In this document: piece by piece, positions 34,901 through 48,200 of the stretch
How the letters are laid out: every line of letters begins with the position of its first letter
How positions within the stretch are numbered: the stretch's first letter is position 1
From: Ptiloglossa arizonensis
Lineage: Eukaryota > Arthropoda > Insecta > Hymenoptera > Colletidae
Assembly: GCF_051014685.1 (NCBI RefSeq)
Contig: NW_027478459.1
Coordinates: forward strand, 1,054,001-1,118,000
Direction: 5' to 3'
Length of the DNA stretch: 64,000 nt
The notes under the pieces: model-generated
Seen by the model: the letters and a program-made list of their open reading frames with translations, nothing else
Database searches by the model: none
What the model was told of the DNA's origin: nothing
Position numbers and translations under genes: made by a program

Positions 34901-36229
34901 CCTTCCCTGTTTTCTCCTCGGCGCTCTGGCGCCCGACGTCGGAGCAGGGCCACACTGCTCCGACGTCCCACTCCCGGGGGCCGCCCCAGGGCGGCCGCGA
35001 GTCCCACACTCGCGACCGCCCACGGCCCCCATAGAACTGGAATGGCCTAGGTGAAAAGTACACACACCATTGTAATCGGGCGAGTTTCTACTTTCAGACG
35101 CAACAGGAATTTCTCGAGTTCGTCTATCCGTTCGCGAGATATGGGAGTTAGAAGTTATTGAATGGTTGAGAAACCATCAAAATTGTCGCAATTGTGATGC
35201 TAGAAACGAATAACTGGAATGGCCTAGGTGAAAAGTACACACACCATTGTAATCGGGCGAGTTTCTACTTTCAGACGCAACAGGAATTTCTCGAATTCGT
35301 CAATCCGTTCGCGAGATATGGGAGTTTGAAGTGAAGAAATGGTTGAGAAACCACAAAAATTTTCTCTGGTCTGATACTCGGATCCAATAACTGGAATGGC
35401 CTAGGGGAAAAGTACACACACACCATTGTAATCGGGCGAGTTTCTACTTTCAGATGCAACAGGAATGTCTCGAGTTCGTCAATCCGTTCGCGAGATATGG
35501 GAGTTTGAATTTAAGGAATGGTTGAGAAACCATCAAAATTTTTGCTGGTCTGATACTCGAAACCAACAACTGGAATGGCCTAGGGAAAAAGTACAGACAC
35601 CATTGTAGTCGGGCTAGTTTCCACTTTCAGATGCAACAGGAATTTCTCGAGTTCGTCATTCCGTTCGCGAGATATGGGAGTTTCAAGTTAAGGAATTCTT
35701 GAGATACCATCAAAATTTTCGCGAGTCTGATACTCGAAACCAATAACTACAAAGGCCTAGGAGAAAAAGTACACACACCATTGTATTCGGGCGAGTTTCC
35801 ACTTTCAGATGCAACAGGAATTTCTCGAGTTCGTCATTCCGTTCGCGAGATATGGGAGTTTCAAGTTAAGGAATTCTTGAGATACCATCAAAATTTTCGC
35901 GAGTCTGATACTCGAAACCAATAACTACAAAGGCCTAGGAGAAAAAGTACACACACCATTGTATTCGGGCGAGTTTCCACTTTCAGATGCAAGAGGAATT
36001 TCTCGAGTTCGTCAATCCTTTCGCGAGATATGGGAGTTTGAAGTTAAGGAATGGTTGAGAAACCATCAAAATTTTCGCTGGTCTGATACTCGAAACCAAC
36101 AACTGGAATGGCCTGGGGAAAAAGTACACACACCGTTGTAATCGAGCGAGTTTCTGCTTTCAGATGCAATAGGAAATTCTCGAGTTCGTCAATCCGTTCG
36201 CGAGATAAGGAAGTGTGAAAATAAGGAAT
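31909..36229 (+). repeat. HOR unit B, 4321 bp, with retroposon
   Basis: This is a direct repeat of unit A, beginning GCTTGTGAAACC and carrying the same retroposon at the same position (34625-35034). Private differences include TCGTGCGAG near 32000, CAATACATTCG near 32047, TTTTCCCAAG near 32285 and AAACAATGG near 32802. The TCGTGCGAG variant is also in unit C, so B and C share a change that A lacks. Confidence 0.9.
34625..35034 (-). mobile_element. GC-rich poly(A)-tailed retroposon, copy 2
   Basis: This copy is identical to copy 1 as far as I can read, including the 23-base T tract at 34625-34647 and the flanking AACTGGAATGGCC. The 4321-bp offset equals the HOR period, so it was produced by duplication of the HOR unit and not by a second insertion. 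Reading frames of 60-146 codons across both copies are by-products of high GC and flanking satellite. Confidence 0.85.
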
Positions 36230-37820
36230 GCTTGTGAAACCATCAAAATTTTCGCACGTCTGATACTCGAAACCTGTAACTACTATGGCCTAGGGCAAAA
36301 ATGCATATACCGTTGTAATCGTGCGAGTTTCTACTTTCAGATGCAATAGGAAATTCTCGAGTTCGTCAATCCATTCGCGAGATATAAGAGTTTGAAGTTA
36401 AGGAATGGTTGAGAAACCATCACAATTTTCGCAAGTCTTATACTCGAAACCAATAACTACCATGGCCTAGGGCAAAAATACACATTCCGTTGTAATCGGG
36501 CGAGTTTCTGCTTTCAGATGCAATAGGAAATTCTCGAGTTCGTCAATTCGTTCGCGAGATATGGGAGTTGGAATTTAAGGAATGGTTGAGAAACCATCAA
36601 AATTTTCGCAAGTCTGATACTCGAATCCAATAACTACTATGGCCTAGGGCAAAAATACACAAACCGTTGTAATCGGGCGAGTTTCTGCTTTCAGATGCAA
36701 TAGGAAATTCTCGAGTTCGTCAATCCGTTCGCGAGATAAGGAAGTGTGAAAATAAGGAATGGTTGAGAAACCTTCAAAATTTTCGCAAGTCTGATACTCG
36801 AAACCAATAACTACAAAGGCCTAGGGGAAAAATACACATACCGTTGTAATCGGGCGAGTTTCTGCTTTCAGATGCAATAGGAAATTCTCGTGTTCGTCAA
36901 TCCGTTCGCGAGATATGGGAGTTTGAAGTTAAGGAATGGTTGAGAAACCATCAAAATTTTCGCTGGTCTGATACTCGAAACCAATAACTGGAATGGCCTA
37001 GGGGAAAAGTACACACACCATTGTAATCGCGCTAGTTTCTACTTTCAGATGCAACAGAAATTTCTCGAGTTCGTCAATCCGTTCGCGAGATATGGGAGTT
37101 TGAAGTTAAGGAATGGTTGAAAAACCATGGAAATTTTCGTAAGTCTGATCCTCGAAACCAATGACTACTATGGCCTAGGGCAAAAATGCACATACCGTTG
37201 TAATCGGGCGACTTTCTGCTTTCAGATGCAACAGGAATTTCTCGAGTTCGTCAATCCGTTCGCGAGATATGGGAGTTTGAAGTTAAGGAATGGTTGAGAA
37301 ACCAACAAAATTTTCGCTGGTCTGATAGTCGAAATCAACAACTGGAATGGCCTAGGGAGAAAGTACACACACCATTGTAATCGGGCTAGCTTCCACTTCA
37401 GATGTCACAGGAATTTCTCGAGATCGTCTATCCGTTCGCGAGATATGGGAGTTTGAAGTTATTGAATGGTTGAGAAACCATCAAAATTGTCGCAATTGTG
37501 ATGCTAGAAACGAGTAACTGGAATGGCCTAGGTGAAAAGTACACACACCATTGTAATCGGGCTAGTTTCCTCTTTCAGATGCCACAGGAATTTCTCGAGT
37601 TGGTCTATCCGATCGCGAGATATGGGAGTTTGAAGTTATTGAATGGTTGAGAAACCATCAAAACTGTCGCAATTGTGATGCTAGAAAGGACTAACTGGAA
37701 TGGCCTAGGTGAAAAGTACACACACCATTGTAATCGGGCGAGTTTCTACTTTCAGACGCAACAGGAATTTCTCGAGTTCGTCAATCCGTTCGCGAGATAT
37801 GGGAGTTTGAATTTAAGGAA
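36230..37820 (+). repeat. Partial HOR unit C (about 1590 bp), no retroposon
   Basis: Unit C begins at the expected next 4321-bp step and follows the order of A and B for about nine monomers. It ends in the monomer GAATTTAAGG, where A and B have GGATGAGAAACC / AATGTTCGC and C has GGTTGAGAAACC / AATTTTCGC. It stops about 1.1 kb before the retroposon site. It is more diverged than A from B, for example TCTTATACTCG near 36437, GATAGTCG near 37326 and CCGATCGCGAG near 37609. Either the unit was truncated by unequal exchange, or it predates the A/B expansion. Confidence 0.8.
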
Positions 37821-39409
37821 TGGTTGAGAAACCATCAAAATTTTCGCAAGTGTGATACTCGAAACCAATAACTGGAATGGCCTAGGGGAAGAGTACACAC
37901 ACCATTGTAATGGGGCGAGTTTCTACATTCAGATGCTACAGGAATCCTCGAGTTCGACACTCCGTTCGCGAGATATGGGAGTTTGAAGTTAAGGAATGGT
38001 TGAGAAACCATCTAAATTTTCGCAGTTCTGATGCTCGAAACGAATAACTGGAATGACCTACGGGAAAAGTGCACAAACCATTGTAATCGGTCGACTTTCT
38101 ACTTTCAGATGCAACAGGAAATAATCGAGTTCGTCAATCCGTTCGCGAGATATGGGAGTTTGAAGTCAAGGAATGCTTGAGAAACCATCAAAATTTTCGC
38201 AATTCTGATACTCGAAACCAATAACTACAAAGGCCAAGGGGAAAAATACGCATACCTTTGTAATCGGGCAAGTTTCTACTTTCAGATGCAACAGGAGCTT
38301 CTCGAGTTGGTCAATCCGTTCGCGAAATATGGGAGTTTGAAGTTAAGGAATGCTTGAGAAACCATCAAAATTTTCGCAAGTCTGATTCTCGAAACCAATA
38401 ACTACTATGGCCTAGGGCAAAAATACACTTACCGTTGTAATTGGACGAGTTTCTGCTTTCAGATGCAACAGGAATTTCTAGAGTTCGTCAATCCGTTCGC
38501 GAGATATGGGAGTCTGAAATTAAGGAACGGTTGAGAAACCATCAAAATTTTTTCGCCAGTCTGATACACGAAACCAATAACTGGAATGGCCTAGGGGAAA
38601 AATACACATGCCTTTGTAATCGGGCGAGTTTCTACTTTCAGATGCAACAGGAATTTCTCGAGCTCGTCAATCCGTTCGCGAGATATGGGAGTTTGAAGTT
38701 AAGGAATGGTTGAGAAACCATCAAAATTTTCGCAAGTCTCATAACCGAAACCAATAACTGGAATGGCCTAGGGGAAGAGTACACACACCATTGTAATGGG
38801 GCGAGTTTCTACATTCAGATGCAACAGGAATCCTCGAGTTCGACACTCCGTTCGCGAGATATGGGAGTTTGAAGGTAAGGAATGGTTGAGAAACCATCTA
38901 AATTTTTGCAAGTCTGATACTCGAAACCAATAACTACAATGGCCTAGGGGAAAAATACACATACCATTGTAATTGGGCGAGTTTCTACTTTCAGATGCAA
39001 CAGGAATCTTCGAGTTCGACACTCCGTTCGCGAGATATGGGAGTTTGAAGGTAAGGAATGGTTGAGAAACCATCAAAATTTTTGCAAGTCTGATACTCGA
39101 AACCAATAACTACAATGGCCTAGGGGAAAAATACACATACCATTGTAATTGGGCGAGTTTCTACTTTCAGATGCAATAGGAATTTCTCGAGTTCGTCAAT
39201 CCGTTCGCGAGATATGGGAGTTCGAAGTTAAGGAATGGTTGAGAGACCATCACAATTTTCGCAAGTCTGATACACGAAACCAATAACTACTATGGCCTAG
39301 GGGAAAAATACACATTCCGTTGTAATGGGACGAGTTTCTGCTTTCAGATGCAACAGGAATTTCTCGAGTTCGTCAATCCGTTCGCGAGATATGGGAGTTT
39401 GAAGTCAAG
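37111..39409 (+). repeat. 13-mer HOR, first unit (2299 bp)
   Basis: The unit begins GAATGGTTGAAAAACCATGG, inside partial unit C, and runs 13 x 177 minus 2 bp to the next occurrence at 39410. Markers include GATAGTCGAAATC, GGCTAGCTTCC, TGCTAGAAAGGAC, GCTACAGGAATCCTCG, GACACTCCG and GAAATAATCGAG. A one-base deletion in AGGAATCCTCGAG monomers shifts frame and creates an accidental 112-codon minus-strand frame at 38768-39106. Confidence 0.85.
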
Positions 39410-41352
39410 GAATGGTTGAAAAACCATGGAAATTTTCGTAAGTCTGATCCTCGAAACCAATGACTACTATGGCCTAGGGCAAAAATGCACATACCGTTGT
39501 AATCGGGCGACTTTCTGCTTTCAGATGCAACAGGAATTTCTCGAGTTCGTCAATCCGTTCGCGAGATATGGGAGTTTGAAGTTAAGGAATGGTTGAGAAA
39601 CCAACAAAATTTTCGCTGGTCTGATAGTCGAAATCAACAACTGGAATGGCCTAGGGAGAAAGTACACACACCATTGTAATCGGGCTAGCTTCCACTTCAG
39701 ATGTCACAGGAATTTCTCGAGATCGTCTATCCGTTCGCGAGATATGGGAGTTTGAAGTTATTGAATGGTTGAGAAACCATCAAAATTGTCGCAATTGTGA
39801 TGCTAGAAACGAGTAACTGGAATGGCCTAGGTGAAAAGTACACACACCATTGTAATCGGGCTAGTTTCCTCTTTCAGATGCCACAGGAATTTCTCGAGTT
39901 GGTCTATCCGATCGCGAGATATGGGAGTTTGAAGTTATTGAATGGTTGAGAAACCATCAAAACTGTCGCAATTGTGATGCTAGAAAGGACTAACTGGAAT
40001 GGCCTAGGTGAAAAGTACACACACCATTGTAATCGGGCGAGTTTCTACTTTCAGACGCAACAGGAATTTCTCGAGTTCGTCAATCCGTTCGCGAGATATG
40101 GGAGTTTGAATTTAAGGAATGGTTGAGAAACCATCAAAATTTTCGCAAGTGTGATACTCGAAACCAATAACTGGAATGGCCTAGGGGAAGAGTACACACA
40201 CCATTGTAATGGGGCGAGTTTCTACATTCAGATGCTACAGGAATCCTCGAGTTCGACACTCCGTTCGCGAGATATGGGAGTTTGAAGTTAAGGAATGGTT
40301 GAGAAACCATCTAAATTTTCGCAGTTCTGATGCTCGAAACGAATAACTGGAATGACCTACGGGAAAAGTGCACAAACCATTGTAATCGGTCGACTTTCTA
40401 CTTTCAGATGCAACAGGAAATAATCGAGTTCGTCAATCCGTTCGCGAGATATGGGAGTTTGAAGTCAAGGAATGCTTGAGAAACCATCAAAATTTTCGCA
40501 ATTCTGATACTCGAAACCAATAACTACAAAGGCCAAGGGAAAAAATACGCATACCTTTGTAATCGGGCAAGTTTCTACTTTCAGATGCAACAGGAGCTTC
40601 TCGAGTTGGTCAATCCGTTCGCGAAATATGGGAGTTTGAAGTTAAGGAATGGTTGAGAAACCATCAAAATTTTCGCAAGTCTCATAACCGAAACCAATAA
40701 CTGGAATGGCCTAGGGGAAGAGTACACACACCATTGTAATGGGGCGAGTTTCTACATTCAGATGCAACAGGAATCCTCGAGTTCGACACTCCGTTCGCGA
40801 GATATGGGAGTTTGAAGGTAAGGAATGGTTGAGAAACCATCTAAATTTTTGCAAGTCTGATACTCGAAACCAATAACTACAATGGCCTAGGGGAAAAATA
40901 CACATACCATTGTAATTGGGCGAGTTTCTACTTTCAGATGCAACAGGAATCCTCGAGTTCGACACTCCGTTCGCGAGATATGGGAGTTTGAAGGTAAGGA
41001 ATGGTTGAGAAACCATCAAAATTTTTGCAAGTCTGATACTCGAAACCAATAACTACAATGGCCTAGGGGAAAAATACACATACCATTGTAATTGGGCGAG
41101 TTTCTACTTTCAGATGCAATAGGAATTTCTCGAGTTCGTCAATCCGTTCGCGAGATATGGGAGTTCGAAGTTAAGGAATGGTTGAGAGACCATCACAATT
41201 TTCGCAAGTCTGATACACGAAACCAATAACAACTATGGCCTAGGGGAAAAATACACATTCCGTTGTAATGGGACGAGTTTCTGCTTTCAGATGCAACAGG
41301 AATTTCTCGAGTTCGTCAATCCGTTCGCGAGATATGGGAGTTTGAAGTTAAG
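39410..41352 (+). repeat. 13-mer HOR, second unit, two monomers deleted (1943 bp)
   Basis: This follows the first unit closely but lacks 356 bp, corresponding to about 38361-38716 of the first unit. The junction lies in the monomer after GTTCGCGAAATATGG near 40630, which passes straight to GTCTCATAACCG. Distal markers (GGTAAGGAATGG twice, GAGAGACCATC, GATACACG, GTAATGGGACGAG) match at offset 1943. Similarity stops at about 41352, where the first unit re-enters GAAGTCAAGG. Confidence 0.8.
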
Positions 41353-44300
41353 GAATGTTTGAGAAACCATCAAAATTTTCGCAATTCTGATGCTAGAAAC
41401 GAATAACTGGAATGACCTTGGGAAAAAGTACACACACGATTGTAATCGATCGACTTTCTACTTTCAGAAGCAACAAGAAATAATCGAGTTCGTCAATCCG
41501 TTCGCAAGATATGGGAGTTTGAAGTTAAGGAATGCACGAGAAACCATCTAAGTTTTCGCAAAACTGATACTCGAAACCAATAACTGGAATGGCCTAGGGG
41601 AAAAGTACACGCACCATTGTGATGGGGCGAGTTTCTACTTTCAGATGCAACAGGAATTTCTCGAGTTCGTCAATCCGTTCGCGAGATATGGGAGTTTGAA
41701 GTTAAGGAATGGTTGAGAAACCATCAAAATTTCCGAAAGTGTGATACTCGAAACCAAAAGCTCGAACGGCCTTGGGGAAAAGTACATACACCATTGTAAT
41801 GGGGCCAGTTTCTACTTTCAGAGGCGACAGGAACTTCTCGAGTACGCCAATCTGTTCGCGAGGTTTCGGAGTTTGAAGTTAAGGAATGGTTGAGAAACCA
41901 TCAAAATTTTCGCAATTCTGGTACTCGAAGCCAATAACTACCATGGCCTAGGGGAAAAATGCACATACCTTTCTAATCGGGCGAGTTTCTACTTTCAGGT
42001 GCAACAGGAATTTGTCGCATTCGACAATTCGTTCGCGAGATATGGGAGTTTGAAATTAAAGAATGGTTGTGAGACCATCACAATTTTCGGAGGTCTGATA
42101 CTAGAAACCAATAACTACTATGGCCTAGGGGAAAAAAACACATACCATTGTAATCGGGCGAGTTTATACTTTCAGATGCAACAGGAATTTCTCGAGCTCG
42201 TCAATCCGTTCGCGAGATATGGGAGTTTGAAATTAAGGAACGGTTGAGAAACCATCAAAATTTTCGCATGTTTGATACTCGAAACCAGTAGCTGGAATGG
42301 CCTAGGGGAAAAGTACACACACCATAGTAATGGGGCGAGTTTCTACTTTCAGATGCAACAGGAATTCCTCGAGTTCGTCAATGCGTTCGCGAGATATGGG
42401 CGTTTGAAGTTAAGGAATGGTTGAGAGACCATCACAATTTTCGCAAGTCTGATACTCGAAACCAATAATTACTATGGACTGGGGGAAAAATACACATACC
42501 TTTGTAATCCGGCGAGTTTCTACTTTCACATGCAACAGGAATTTCTCGAGTTCGTCAATCCGTTCGCCAGATATGGGAGTTTGAAGTTAAGGAATGGTTG
42601 AGAAACCATCAAAATTTTCGCAATTCTGATGCTAGAAACGAATAACTGGAAAGACCTAGGGGAGAAGTACACACACGATTGTAATCGGTAGACTTTCTAC
42701 TTTCAGATGCAACAGGAATTCCTCGTGTTCGTCAATCCGTTCGCGAGATATGGGAGTTTGAAGTTAAGGAATGGTTGAGAGACCATCACAATTTTCGCAA
42801 GTCTGATACACGAAACCAATAACTACCGTGGCCTAGGGGAAAAATACACATTCCGTTGTAATCGGACGAGTTTCTGCTTTCAGATGCAACAGGAATTTCT
42901 CGAGTTCGTCAATTCGTTCGCGAGATATGGGAGTTTGAAATTAAGGAACGGTTGAGAAAACATCAAAATTTTCGCAAGTCTGATACACGAAACCAATAAC
43001 TGGAATGGCCTAGGGGAAAAGTACACACACCATTGTAATGGGGCGAGTTTCTACTTTCAGGTGCAACTGGAATTTCTCGAGTTCGTCAATCCGTTCGCGA
43101 GATATGGGAGTTTGAAGTTAAGGAATGGTTGAGAAACCATCAAAATTTTCGCAAAACTGATACTCGAAACCAATAACTGGAATGTCCTAGGGGAAAAGTA
43201 CACACACGATTGTAATCGGTCGACATTCTACTTTCAGAAGCAACAGGAAATAATCGAGTTCGTCAATCCGTTCGCGAGATATGGGAGTTTGAAGTTAAGG
43301 AATGGTTGAGAAACCATCAAAATTTTCGCAAGTCTGATACTCGAAACCAATAAGTACAATGGCCTAGGGGAAAAATACGCATACCGTTTTAATCGGGCGA
43401 GTTTCTACTTTCAGATGCAACAGGAATTTCTCGAGTTCGTCAATCCGTTCGCGAGATATGGGAGTGTGAAGTTAAGGAATGGTTGAGAAACCATCATAAT
43501 TTTCGCTATTCTGATGCTAGAAACGAATAACTGGAATGACCTAAGGGAGAAGTACACACATCATTGTAATCGGTAGACTTTCTACTTTCAGATGCAACAG
43601 GAAATAATCGAGCACGTCAATCCGTTCGCGAGATATGGGAGTTTGAAGTTAAGGAATGGTTGAGAAATATCAAAATTTTCGCAAGTCTGATACTCGAAAC
43701 CAATAACTGGAATGGCCTAGGGGAAAAGTACAGACACCATTGTAATCGGGCCAGTTTCTACTTTCAAATGCAACAGGAATTTCTCGAGTTCGTCAATCCG
43801 TTGGCGAGGTATCGGAGTTTGAAGTTAAGGAATGGGTGAGAAACCATAAAAATTTTCGGAAGTCTGAAACTCGAAACCAATAACTACTATGGCCTAGGGG
43901 AAAAATACACATACCTTTGTAATCGGGCGAGTTTCTACTTTCAGATGCAACAGGAATTTCTCGAGTTCGTCAATCCGTTCGCGAGATATGGGAGTTTGAA
44001 ATTAAAGAATGGTTGTGAGACCATCACAATCTTCGGAAGTCTGATACTAGAAACCAATAGCTACTATGGCCTAGGGGAAAAATACACATGCCTTTGTAAT
44101 CGGGCGAGTTTCTACTTTCAGATGCAACAGGAATTTCTCGAGTTCGTCAATCCGTTCGCGAGATATGGGAGTGTGAAGTTAAGGAATGGTTGAGAAACCA
44201 TCACAAATTCCGCAAGTCTGATACTCGAAACCAAAAACTACCGTGGCCTAGGGGAATAATGCACCTACCTTTGTAATCGGGCGAGTATCTACTTTCAGAT

Positions 44301-45200
44301 GCAATAGGAATTTCTCGTGTTCGTCAATCCGTTCACGAGATATGGGAGTTTGAAGTTAAGGAATGGTTGAGAAACCATCATAATTTTCGCTATTCTGATG
44401 CTAGAAACGAATAACTGGAATGACCTAAGGGAAAAGTACACACACCATTGTAATCGGTAGACTTTCTACTTTCAGATGCAACAGGAAATAATCGAGCTCG
44501 TCAATCCGTTCGCGAGATATGGGAGTTTGAAGTTAAGGAATGGTTGAGAAACCATCAAAATTTTCGCAAGTCTGAAACTAGAAACCAATAAGTACAATGG
44601 CCTAGGGGAAAAATACGCATACCGTTTTAATCGGGCGAGTTTCTGCTTTCAGATGCAACAGGAATTTCTCCTGTTCGTCAATCCGTTCGCGAGATATGGG
44701 AGTGTGAAGTTAAGGAATGGTTGAGAAACCATCACAAATTTCGCAAGTCTGATACTCGAAACCAAAAACTACCGTGGCCTAGGGGAATAGTGCACATACC
44801 TTTGTAATCGGGCGAGCTTCTGCTTTTAGATGCAAGAGGAATTTCTCGAGATCGTGTAATCCGTTCGCGAGATATGGGAGTTTGAAATTAAGGAACGGTT
44901 GAGAAGCCATCAAAATTGTCGCAATTCTGATACTCGAAACCAATAACTACAAAGGCTTAGGGGGAAAATACACATACCTTTGTAATCGGGCGAGTTTCTA
45001 CTTTCAGATGCAACAGGAATTGCTCGAACTCGTCAATCCGTTCGCGAGATATGGGAGTTTGAAGTTAAGGAATGCTTGAGAAACCATCAAAATTTTCGCA
45101 AGTCTGATGCTAGAAACAAATAACTGGAATGACCTGGAGGAAAAGTACACACACCATTGTAATGGGGCGAGTTTCTACTTTCAGATGCAACAGGAATTCC
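41353..45200 (+). repeat. Diverged satellite stretch with 5-mer duplication
   Basis: There is no gene here. Monomers carry frequent GAAATAATCGAG, GGTCGAC or GGTAGAC, and GTAATGGGGCGAG variants. A monomer with CATCATAATTTTCGCTATTC and GACCTAAGGG recurs at offset 884 (43491 and 44375; 5 monomers minus 1). AAATACGCATACCGTTTTAATC recurs similarly near 43370 and 44610. Single-base differences between neighbours are more numerous than before 41 kb. Confidence 0.75.
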
Positions 45201-48200
45201 TCGAGTTCGTCAATCCGTTCGCGAGATATGGGAGTTTGAAGTTAAGGAATGGTTGACAAACCATCAAAATTTTCGCATGTGTGATACTCGAAACCAATAA
45301 CTGGAATAGCCTGCGGGAAAAGTACACACACCATTGTAATGGGGCGAGTTTCTACTTTCAGATGCAACAGGAATTCCTCGAGTTCGTCAATCCGTTCGCG
45401 ACATATGGGAGTTTGAATTTAAGGAATGGTTGAGAGACCATCAAAATTTTCGCAATTCTGATGCTAGAAACGAATAACTGGTATGACCTGGGGGAAAAGT
45501 ACACACACCATTGTAATCGGTGGACCTTCTACTTTCAGATGCAACAAGAAATAATCGAGTTCGTCAATCCTTTCGCGAGATATGGGAGTTTGAAGTTAAG
45601 GAATACTTGAGAAACCATCAAAATTTTCGCAAGTCTGATACTCGAAACCAATAACTGGAATGGCCTAGGGGAAAAGTAGACACACCATTGTAATGGGGCG
45701 AGTTTCTACTTCCAGATGCAACAGGAATTTCTCGAGTTCGTAAATCCGTTCGCGAGATATGGGAGTTTGAAGTTAAGGAATGGTTGAGAAACCATCAAAA
45801 TTTTCGCAATTCTGATGCTAGAAACGAATAACTGGAATGACCTAGGGGAAAAGTACACACACCATTGTAATCGGTCGAGTTTCTGCTTTCAGATGCAACA
45901 GGAAATAATCAAGTTCGTCAATCCTTTCGCGAGATATGGGAGTTTGAAGTTAAGGAATGCTTGAGAAACCATCAAAATTTTCGCAAGTCTGATACTCGAA
46001 ACCAATAACTACGAAGGCCTAGGGGAAAAGTACACATACCTTTGTAATCGGGCGCGTTTCTACTTTCAGATGCAACAGGAATTTCTCGAGCTCGTCAATC
46101 CGTTCGCGAGATATGGGAGTTTGAAATTCAGGAACGGTTGAGAAACCATCAAAATTTTCGCAAGTCTGATACTCGAAACCAATAACTACAAAGGCTTAGG
46201 GGAAAAATACACATACCCTTGTAATCGGGAGAGTTTCTTCTTCCAGATGCAACCGGAATTGCTCGTGTTCCTCAATCCGTTCGCGAGATATGGGAGTTTG
46301 AAGTTAAGGAATGGTTGAGAAACAATTACAATTTTCGCAAGTCTGATACTCGAAACCAATAACTACTATGGCCTAGTGTAAAAATACACATACCTTTGTA
46401 ATTGGGCGTGTTTCTACTTTCAGATGCAACAGGAATTTCTCGAGTTCGTAAATCCGTTCGCGAGATATGGGAGTTTGAAGTTAAGGAAAGGTTGAGAAAC
46501 CATCAAAATTTTCGCAATTCTGATGCTCGAAACGAATAACTGGAATGACCTAGGGTAAAAGTACACACACCATTATAATCGGTCGAGTTTCTACTTTCAG
46601 ATGCAACAGGAAATAATTGAGTTCGTCAATCCGTTCGCGAGGTATGGGAGTTTGATGTTAAGGAATGGTTGAGAAACCATCACAATTTTCGCAAGTCTGA
46701 TACTCGAAACTAATAACTACCATGGCCTTGGGGAAAGATACACTTACCTTTGTAATCGGGCGAGTTTCTACTTTCAGATGCAACAGGAATTTCTCGAGTT
46801 CGTCATTCCGTTCGCGAGATATGGGAGTTTGGAGTTAAGGAGTTGTTGACAAACCATCAAAATTTTCGCTGGTCTGATACTCGAAAACTATAACTGGAAT
46901 GGCCTAGGGGAAATGTACACAGACCTTTGTAATCGGGCGAGTTTCTACTTTCAGATGCAACAGGAATTTCTCGAGTTCGTCATTCCGTTCGCGAGATATG
47001 GGAGTTTGGAGTTAAGGAGTGGTTGAGAAACCATCAAAATTTTCGCAAGTCTGATACACGAAACCAATAACTACAATGGCCTAGGGGAAAAATACACATA
47101 CCGTTGTAATCGGGCGACTTTCTACTTGCAGATGCAACAGGAATTTCTCGAGTTCGTCAATCCGTTCGCGTGATAAGGGAGTTTGAAGTTAAGAAATGGT
47201 TGACAAACCATCAAAATTTTCACTAGTGTGATACTCGAAACCAATAACTGGAATGGCCTGGGGGAAAAGTACACACACCATTGTAATGGGGCGAGTTTCT
47301 ACTTTCAGATGCAACAGGAATTCCTCGAGTTCGTCAATCCGTTCGCGACATATGGGAGTTTGAAATTAAGGAATGGTTGAGAGGCCATCACAATTTTCGC
47401 AATTTTGATGCTAGAAAGGAATAACTGGAATGACCTGGGGGAAAAGAACACACACCATTGTAATCGGTCGACTTTCTACTTTCAGATGCAACAGGAAATA
47501 ATCGAGTTCGTCAATCCTTTCGCGAGATATGGGAGTTTGAAGTTAAGGAACGGTTGACAAACCAGCAAAATTTTCGCAAGTGTAATACTCGAAACCAATA
47601 ACTGGAATGGCCTAGGGGTAAAGTACACACACCATTGTAATGGGGCGAGTTTCTACTTTCAGATGCAACAGGAATTCCTCGAGTTCGTCAATCCGTTCGC
47701 GACATATGGGAGTTTGAAATTAAGGAATGGTTGAGAGGCCATCACAATTTTCGCAAGTCTGATACTCGAAACCAATAACTACGAAGGCCTAGGGGAAAAG
47801 TACACATACCTTTGTAATCGGGCGCGTTTCTACTTTCAGATGCAACAGGAATTTCTCGAGCTCGTCAATCCGTTCGCAAGATATGGGAGTTTGAAATTCA
47901 GGAACGGTTGAGAAACCATCAAAATTTACGCAAGTCTGATACTCGAAACCAATAACTACAAAGGCTTAGGGGAAAAATACACATACCGTTGTAATCGGGA
48001 GAGTTTCTTCTTCCAGATGCAACCGGAATTTCTCGTGTTCCTCAATCCGTTCGCGAGATGTGGGAGTTTGAAGTTAAGGAATGGTTGAGAAACAATTACA
48101 ATTTTCGCAAGTCTGATACTCGAAACCAATAACTGGAATGGCCTAGGGGAAAAGTACACACACCATTGTAATCGGGCGAGTTTCTACTTTCAGATGCAAC

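Noticed and set aside
30304..35034. Two independent retroposon insertions
   Set aside because: The target duplications, tail length, flanking monomers and the 4321-bp spacing are the same, so a single insertion followed by unit duplication is far simpler.
38768..39106. 112-codon minus-strand frames (also 40711-41049) as genes
   Set aside because: They result from one-base deletions in AGGAATCCTCGAG monomers that avoid a stop. The translation is a satellite monomer read in two phases.
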